Source of the DNA: Aricia agestis
Taxonomy: Eukaryota > Arthropoda > Insecta > Lepidoptera > Lycaenidae
Assembly (NCBI RefSeq): GCF_905147365.1
Contig: NC_056420.1
Location: 6,954,001 to 7,018,000 of the forward strand
Length of the DNA stretch: 64,000 bases
Direction of reading: 5' to 3'
The notes under the pieces are model-generated. The model did not search any database. It worked only from the letters and a program-made list of their open reading frames with translations, and was not told the origin of the DNA. Positions 57,726-64,000 of the stretch are shown here, in pieces (within the stretch, counting starts at the first letter, position 1; every line of letters starts with the position of its first letter). Made by a program: the position numbers and the translations under genes.

Positions 57726-57885
57726 TAGGCCCTGTAGACAAGTGGCAGGCGATTATCGTAAACGCCAACAAAATGTATGGGATTTGACATTAGTATTCGC
57801 TAGCGAAGCGATGACTTATGTCAAATCGCATACATTTTGTTGGCGTAACTTACGATAGGCGCTTGCCACTTGTCTAGTAGGGTAG
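57726..57885. mobile_element. Foldback MITE, TAGACAAGTGGCAGGCG family
   Basis: Paralogue of 4002-4151, sharing inverted ends, GATTATCGTAAACGCCAAC, the central TATTCGCTAGCGAAG and CATACATTTTGTTGGCG. It interrupts a repeat whose uninterrupted relative is at 43935-44050. Confidence 0.75.
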
Positions 57886-57902
57886 GTTGTGGGATATATG
57901 AA

Positions 57903-57955
57903 GGATGAGCGAAGCGAGTCCTAGCCCCTAGGCTAGGGCTCGCTTCGCTCATCCT
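57903..57955. repeat. Hairpin of GGATGAGCGAAGCGAG arms
   Basis: GGATGAGCGAAGCGAGTCCT plus AGCC faces its complement (GGCTAGGGCTCGCTTCGCTC plus ATCC) around CCTA, with one mismatch. One arm's sequence also occurs at 43946-43966. Confidence 0.8.
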
Positions 57956-58019
57956 GATTCGCTCGCCCTGATTAGGAGGCTCTTAGATATTCTAGTTACA
58001 AAATACAGAAGCATATTGT

Positions 58020-58125
58020 GAATCTACTATCTGTATACCACATTTGATTTGATCAAATCCGTAAAGCAGTTTTTGCGTGAAGGAGTAACAAACATACACA
58101 TTCTAAATTATTTGCTTTTATAATC
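58020..58125 (-). mobile_element. Degenerate Helitron fragment
   Basis: Minus-oriented phrases (TGATCAAATCCGTAAAGCAG, TTGCGTGAAGGAGTAACA, then ACACATTCTAAATTATTTGC) match the 5' half of the Helitron family loosely. Confidence 0.35.
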
Positions 58126-58602
58126 GATTGATTGTCGAATTTTAAGGGTTTTCTACACAGATTAGGCAGTTTTATTGTTTCACTAACAGTTCAAGAAACT
58201 TACAAAGATACAAACGACAGACGGTAACATAAAAGTAAATTGCGCAATTCATATTCGTATGAATCATATGAATATATTATAATGTTTTGTTCTAACCGCC
58301 AGTGAGATCAGATGTCAAATCCTGCACATCAGGAATTTTTCTCCATAAACCTTCATAATGATAATATCTCTAGGACGTGTCTAGAAACACCAATTTTTAA
58401 TGTATCCTAAGGTTGTTAGCATTTGACTGTGTTTTATGCGAAAAAGTTTTATTTTATAAATAGTATGTTGTGCAAAAATATTGCTGCCTAAGGAACTTAA
58501 TAGTATCAGATAGTTATCAATTTACAAAAAAGCGTGGCATATGACGATTTTGACATCTTTTCGACTATGATGTTCTTAGTTAATAATATTAAAGTAGTTA
58601 CT

Positions 58603-58880
58603 AGCTTCAGACGTGGGAGAGCCATGATACGGCACGGATGGGCGGGCTCGACCGGAGAAATACCCCGGGCTCACAGAATACCGGCGTGAAACAGCGCTTG
58701 CGCTGTGTTTCGCCGAGTGAGTGAGTTTACCGGAGGCCCAATCCCCTACCCTATTCCCTTCCTTTCCCATTCCTCTTAAAAGGCCGGCAACATTTCTGAT
58801 GCTGCGAGTGTCCATGGGCGACGGAAGTTGCTTTCCATCAGGTTACCCGTTTGCTCGTTGGCCCCCTTATTTCATTTAAA
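58603..58880 (+). mobile_element. SINE, Bm1-like family
   Basis: Plus orientation: ACGTGGGAGAGCCATGATAC, GGCTCGACCGGAGAAATACC, GTGTTTCGCCGAGTGAGTGA, CCTACCCTATTCCC, CATGGGCGACGGAAGTTGC, GTTTGCTCGTTGGCCCCCTT and a tail of ten A's. Shorter than the other two copies; the hexamer-rich middle is reduced. Confidence 0.7.
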
Positions 58881-59562
58881 AAAAAAACTCGTGCCTAACA
58901 ATTCGGCAGACTTCAGCACAGTGTTTGTGTGCATATCGTTGTTCGTATGTGCTTTACCGCGGCAGTTTCCGAGTACCAAACGATTTTTTACAAAATACCT
59001 TTTAAAATATTAATTTCTAGTTCAATCTCTAGTTCAAGCTTTGTAACGGCAACCCCTCAAGTATCCGTTTTATAAATTGTTTCCACTAAACTAATATAAA
59101 AATAAATGGTTGTCAATTATCATTTTTATTCTCAATCTCGAATATTAATTAGGCAAATAAAATTTATCGAAACTTTTAAACTAATGTTGAAGTGTCTGAA
59201 ATGGTGAGTGAGTAATTTTTTAAATTAGAACACAAATACACAAATTTATTTTAACGGTATCTGATCAGCGATGGGTGAATGATTTCATAATCTAAGGATT
59301 TAGAATCGTTTATGATTAAAATCATCAACTAATCGATCAAACAACCTAGCAGTTTGATCTGTCTGTATGTCTGTCTGTCTGAACTGTATAAAAGTTCAAA
59401 TATCATTTTCATCCCCGACAAAAATCAAAATCAAAATTGTTTTATTTCTGAATAAATTTAAAATAAATGTTTTCAGAAAGTCCTACATGATGCCTACCAC
59501 CGGACACACATAGTTAACATAATATTAAATAAAACGTGTCTGTATGTTCATGGCATCGTAGA
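58881..59562. other. Unrecognised DNA
   Basis: No gene. A (CTGT)n run lies at 59358-59380. Confidence 0.4.
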
Positions 59563-59777
59563 TCCATACTAATATACTAATCCATACTAATAAAATAAAT
59601 GTGAAAGTGTGCCTGTCTGTTACCTCTTCACGCCTAAGCCGCTAAACCGATATATTATTAATTTGGTATAGGGATACTTTGAGTCCCGACATAGGATACT
59701 TTTCGTCCCGGAAAAGTATACGGTTCCCGCACGCGATAAACGAACTTTGGCGCAACGGAGTTGCTGGCGTCGTCTAG
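59563..59777 (+). mobile_element. Non-autonomous Helitron
   Basis: Starts A|TCCATACTAATATAC with a repeated TCCATACTAATA, ends GGAGTTGCTGGCGTCGTCTAG|T. Middle has ACCTCTTCACGCCTAAGCCG and a short deletion after GAGTCCCG. Confidence 0.75.
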
Positions 59778-60790
59778 TGCCAAATAAGTAAATCGATTTT
59801 GGTCCAGATTTTAGCTTGAAACCTGTCATGACCGAAAATGTTACTTTCTTGTGGGAAGCGTATTTAATTTGGCAGCGTAGGCGCAGGCACTGGACTCGAC
59901 AAGAGGATATTCAGTCGCGCCGAATAACAGTTTTTGATACAATTAGCATTTTTTTGCTATTTGATCCTAATCTTTCATAGATTTTATCGAAACCCAGTAT
60001 ATACTGTACTGATGATAAAATAAATTATACTATTCATCATTAAATGACAATTTAATGGTTTTATCTCGAAGCCGTATTTTTATGTCTTTATTAAGATTTT
60101 TTATATCTAGATTTTAGGATATTGTTTAACCAAGGTTCTTGTTTAGATGACCTAATATTATTGTTATCTAAAGGTTTCAAAGGACCAAAACATTATTTCC
60201 ACAGTTTAAATATATAGATAAGAGTAACTCAGTCGTATCCTTAATACTGGTACTGCTATGTGATTATTTTCTCCGTTGTTTTGCTCTAATACGGTATCAA
60301 AAATTTTCTCAAGTCAGCTATTCTCAGTCTAGTATAAAGTTGGTCAACTGTATATATTTATATTGTACCAAACCGTTTTGCTCTACAACCTTTCCTTTAA
60401 TTTGCATAATAAAGAACTCTTAAAAGCCGCTAACTAAAGGCTATAAACTAAAGTCAAGTGCGAGTTATTTATTAAAGAAATTTAATTATTAAAATATATA
60501 CCCTGAGGGGACAAGTTGATTTAATGGCAAAAATGTTTAATGCAAGATGTATTGCAATTCGACATTACATTTACTCGTAATACTTTTTACTATTTATGTC
60601 ATTACCATAATAATTTTGCAGTAAACAGTAGCAAACAATTCGACAAACAAACACATTATGTTATAGACGTAAATATTTTGTAGAATTTTACGGGAATGGT
60701 ACATAATATTTTCTCAATAGAAACTAGCCTTAGTACGTCCTCCTGGTTCATTTTATTTCTGTGACAAATGTCATCAAAATCAGCCCAAGG
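59778..60790. other. AT-rich DNA without recognised features
   Basis: No gene, RNA or transposon end is seen. Confidence 0.4.
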
Positions 60791-60975
60791 GCCGGGACAC
60801 AAAAACACGATACGACGTCATGTCGTACCACGACGCGACGTCGTGCCGTATATCGTGGCACGTCACGATGTCGTGTCGTAGTTTTTTACGATGTTCGTCG
60901 TAGATTCCCACGACACGACGTTGCATCGTGAAACGTGGTACGACACGACGTCGTATCTTGTTTATGTGTCCCGGC
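60791..60975. mobile_element. Quasi-palindromic MITE built of ACGACGTCGT-like motifs
   Basis: Inverted ends GCCGGGACACAAAAACACGA / complement of GCCGGGACACATAAACAAGA, continuing into TACGACGTC on both sides. The interior is almost entirely CGACG/CGTCG/CACGA/TCGTG words, giving many alternative foldbacks. Non-coding. Confidence 0.75.
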
Positions 60976-61383
60976 TCTTATATCTTCAAAACCTAATCAA
61001 TCAACAAAGTACTTATCCTCTTAATGACGTTATGACTTTTGAAAAGAAAGATCATTTTATGTATAAACAGACGCTTGTCGTTTATTTAGCAATATTAATC
61101 ACTTGAATTAAAAATAAATAATGTTACCAATTGTCACCACTTTGTAATTTTAATCGTTTATTACATGTTTTTTGACGTGCACAAATTTAATATTAATATG
61201 ACAAAAGAAAAATTGTTTATATTAATTAGGCTGGATTGGTGAATTAATTTTATTGTACGTTGATTTCATTATAATAATGAATTGTCATTATTTACAATGG
61301 ATATAACCATTAATTATTTTGCAAATTATAACAACTAGTTAATTTAGATATAAAATATAATGTCCCATATTTTGTAAGACTAA

Positions 61384-61514
61384 GGGATTTCTTTCACCAC
61401 TTCATGATGAGTGCTGGATAGGCTACCTCTTATCTTGACAGAGTATGGAGAAACTGTCAAAAAAGTTGTGGATAGCCTATTCGGCACTTTATCGGAAAGT
61501 GGTGAAACAGGCCC
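61384..61514. mobile_element. PIF/Harbinger-type MITE, GGGCCTGTTTCA family, copy 2
   Basis: Left end GGGATTTCTTTCACCACTT (diverged), right end AAAGTGGTGAAACAGGCCC; target duplication TAA at 61381-61383 and 61515-61517. Shares GGATAGCCTATTCGGCACTT with 38640-38767. Confidence 0.75.
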
Positions 61515-61517
61515 TAA

Positions 61518-63573
61518 GACGTAAATATTTAAATTGGCAGCACTATACTTGCAATATAAGTATAACAAGTGTTTATACTTGGAACGAAATGCTTTAAATC
61601 GAATTATATTATGCTCCCGATGTTTATCATAGAACAAGTACTGGCAGGTATAAGTTATAATTTTTTTGAGTTCCATACAGTTGGAGCGCAATTAAAGGAA
61701 TATTGTACAGTCATGGATATAATATAACCATCACCGTACACTAATAAATACAACTGCCACTGCACCTCTGGTGCCAGGATCAAAAACTTAACCATGAAAA
61801 CACATTCAGCTTACCATATTTTCAAACTTGTTTCAAGGTAAAAGGATTCAAAAGTTGTAAAACGGATACGTGTTCGACCGTACATATTTTCACCAATATA
61901 CCTAATCCTCCAAAGATTCCAAAAAATGCAGCCTTCTTTTATCGTAATGCACATTCCTTTTAAGTTTATCTCGTATGATTCATATGCAAAAGTAATATGA
62001 AATATTTTATCTTATTAATTGGCTTAAAAAGTTTGGGAGTTCATCGACACCGCCTTGCATTCATTTTCATATATTTTGCTAGACGTTGCATCGTTTTTTT
62101 TTTGTTCATTTTCTGGGATAACAATAATTATCCTAGGTCCTTTTCTGGGACTCAAAATATCTCCATAATATTTTTAACATATAACGTTTAGCCGTTAGAG
62201 CATAGCATATTAGTATTGATAACAGGATTTTTATATATGTAACTGTTAATGATTTACCACACTATTGTCATCTTTATTTATTAGCCGTAAAATATGAATT
62301 AAAATTCGATAACACGAAACATACTTTTAGTGATGGACAGCCTTAACTAATCGTCAATGAATTCTGAAGTAAGTATGAGCCCCTACAAACGCGTAGCGCA
62401 GGTAGCGTTCTTCATTCTTGTGTCTCGCAACTGTTGGATGATAAGTTTTTTATTTTTTATTTTATTTAAAAAGGGTTAGCTTAATATATCAGAAGTTTTA
62501 TAGACATAAAATATTTAATACTATTGATTAGTATTATATATTCAAACATAATCTTCGTTACCTAAATTTGAGCTTTTATAACGTATCAGAAGAGAATCAC
62601 ACATTGTCTAACTAATAACAGCTGTAAAGCTAATATCAATAAATTTATTAGTAAGGATTACAATTGAAGTAAAAACTGTTTACTGCAGACAAAATGTGGC
62701 TCTCTGAAATCACTATAAGTTACCTAATGGGGCACTTGGATTGGAGACATTTAAATGCCTAGAGAGGGTCAATCTATAAGAAACGAATAAGTAAGTTAAC
62801 GGGTATCGCTGAAAGCTTATTAATTTATCATTGCCACGTCAGATTACCAATAACTCAATTTAAATCATCTGCATCTCAAAAATTTGTACAGTTGATTTTC
62901 GTGTTCCCGAAATAAAGACCAAAATATATTAAAAAGTCACAACCATTCTTCAGCGTTTAGTGTTAAAATATGTATGTAATATTATTATGTTAGATGATAC
63001 AGGACTAGGAAGTAATTAAAGCCAATTTTGATTTATCTAAAACAGAAATAATTGTAAATGTAGCAAATAAACTAAACCAAAAATAGCTTAGTCATATTTG
63101 ATTTTAGGAAAAAAATCAGTCCACCAGAAAAACCCCATCCACAGCAATGCTTGGTCAATAAAATCACTAATTTTATTATTATCCCGCCCAAAACCGTTGC
63201 ATCGGAAAGTATTTTTCAATATACTCGCATTGTGCCTTTAAATAATTAGCAATTTCATCCTGCCATATAAATTTCGTCAATATCTGTCTTGTCGGATTCG
63301 CCAAGAAGTTTTCGGTACGGACTCAAATGCAGTTATGTAGTGTCCGGTTCGCCTACATACGAAAATAATAAACAGCAAAGTAAACATTAGCTCCTCTTTT
63401 TTTGGAAGTCGGTTAAAAAAAGTATCTAAAATGTTGACCAGGGATTTAAGGCATCACCATACCAAATTTCATTGAAATCGGTCCAGCGGATTCAGAAATT
63501 AGCCTGTACAAACAGACAAACAGACAGAGAAACAAAACTTTCAAAAACAGTTAAAATGTGTTCTACTACTCTT
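61518..63573. other. Unrecognised DNA with repeat traces
   Basis: No gene. 62110-62200 has a decayed Helitron trace (TAGGTCCTTTTCTGGGACTC, AAATATCTCCATAATA). At 63365-63530 there is a repeat with TTTGGAAGTCGGTTAAAA and AATTTCATTGAAATCGGTCC. Confidence 0.4.
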
Positions 63574-63762
63574 CTAACATGCCCCTGCGCACGTTTTATC
63601 CAGTCGAAATCTAAGCTGAAAATCTGAGTGATTGAAATGGTTGACTCTCGTTTTGTATATCCTGTGACTGTTACTACTATCTTCGTCGGAATCAGAGCCA
63701 TTCCAGTCTGATAACATTTCTAGATCACTTAGATCAGTCTGATCACTATCTGAATGAGACAT
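63574..63762 (-). pseudogene. Possible Harbinger-type transposase N-terminal fragment
   Basis: An ATG frame of 62 codons: an acidic Ser/Asp-rich start (SDSDQTDLSDLEMLSDWNGS), then NHFNHSDFQLRFRLDKTC. The latter recalls the N/F-x-x-F-x-D-x-x-F-x-x-R-F-R-L-x-K pattern at the start of PIF/Harbinger and HARBI1-like nucleases. It then stops and nothing further matches, so it would be a truncated copy or a first exon. The resemblance is by eye only. Confidence 0.35.
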
Positions 63763-63884
63763 AATGAGTATTTCTCACAATATTAAAGAACACAACAACG
63801 TTCTACCGCCTGATTTCGCGCGGTATGTACAAACTTCTAGTAACTTTGACGTCACAAAATAATTTATAGACACGCCACATGCTT

Positions 63885-64000
63885 ATACTAATACGGTACT
63901 ATAAATGCGAAAGTGTGTCTGTCTGCCACCTCCTCAACCGCTAAACCGATTTAGCTGAATTTTGTATAGAGATACATACTTTGAGTCCTGGGAAATAGGC
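63885..64000 (+). mobile_element. Helitron, cut by the window end
   Basis: TATACTAATACGGTACTATA, AATGCGAAAGTGTGTCTGTC, AACCGCTAAACCGATTTAGC and ACTTTGAGTCCTGGGAAAT follow the Helitron order in plus orientation; the rest lies beyond the window. Confidence 0.7.

Overview
This window reads as eukaryotic, intergenic or intronic DNA from an insect, most likely a moth or butterfly. It is AT-rich and has almost no long open frames outside transposons. It is dense with short interspersed repeats of types I associate with Lepidoptera: small Helitrons beginning TC and ending CTAG, tRNA-derived SINEs with TTA-rich tails, Bm1-like SINEs, and many foldback MITEs. The species call is inference from repeat style, not from a recognised host gene.

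Layout. 1-13.2 kb holds single-copy AT-rich DNA with MITEs, a Helitron, a Bm1-like SINE and a composite inverted-repeat block (10.8-12.3 kb). 13.2-15.7 kb is one copy of a common repeat family whose tetranucleotide core has grown into about 2,054 bp of uninterrupted (ACAG)n. 15.9-16.2 kb is an LTR remnant with a tRNA-Trp-type primer binding site. 16.4-23 kb is mostly unrecognised DNA with three MITEs. 23.2-25.1 kb is a 1.82 kb inverted-repeat element that has split a SINE. 25.9-26.45 kb is CpG-rich and ends in a short ATG-initiated frame with a good splice donor, the only candidate for a host promoter and first coding exon.

26.6-33.0 kb (minus strand) is an apparently complete Ty3/Gypsy retrotransposon. 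It has matching 546 bp LTRs, a 4 bp target duplication, a gag ORF, and a protease-RT-RNase H-integrase pol ORF. Pol appears to be joined to gag by a -1 frameshift: a GGGAAAC heptamer sits three codons before the gag stop and is followed by a predicted H-type pseudoknot.

33-44 kb is a mosaic of MITEs, SINEs, Helitrons and a 98 bp-arm perfect palindrome. 44.07-47.54 kb (minus strand) is the most striking object. It is a 5'-truncated R1-type LINE with a 13 bp target duplication. Its remaining ORF carries the end of an RNase H domain, a CCHC knuckle and then a 747-residue ORF containing all motifs of a superfamily 1 RNA helicase of the tobamovirus/virga-like type. R1 LINEs with such a captured viral helicase have been described in insects (from memory, 2015 literature), so this is a further example rather than a wholly new system.

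47.6-64 kb contains a 1.2 kb non-autonomous hAT with an 8 bp duplication and a nested hairpin element, a 1.18 kb TA-flanked element full of GGGGTAATTTCGA motifs, more Helitrons, SINEs and MITEs, and at the right end a short ORF resembling the N-terminus of a Harbinger transposase.

No true tRNA, rRNA, CRISPR, operon or bacterial-type feature is visible. Apart from the tentative exon at 26.4 kb, every coding region I can support belongs to a mobile element.
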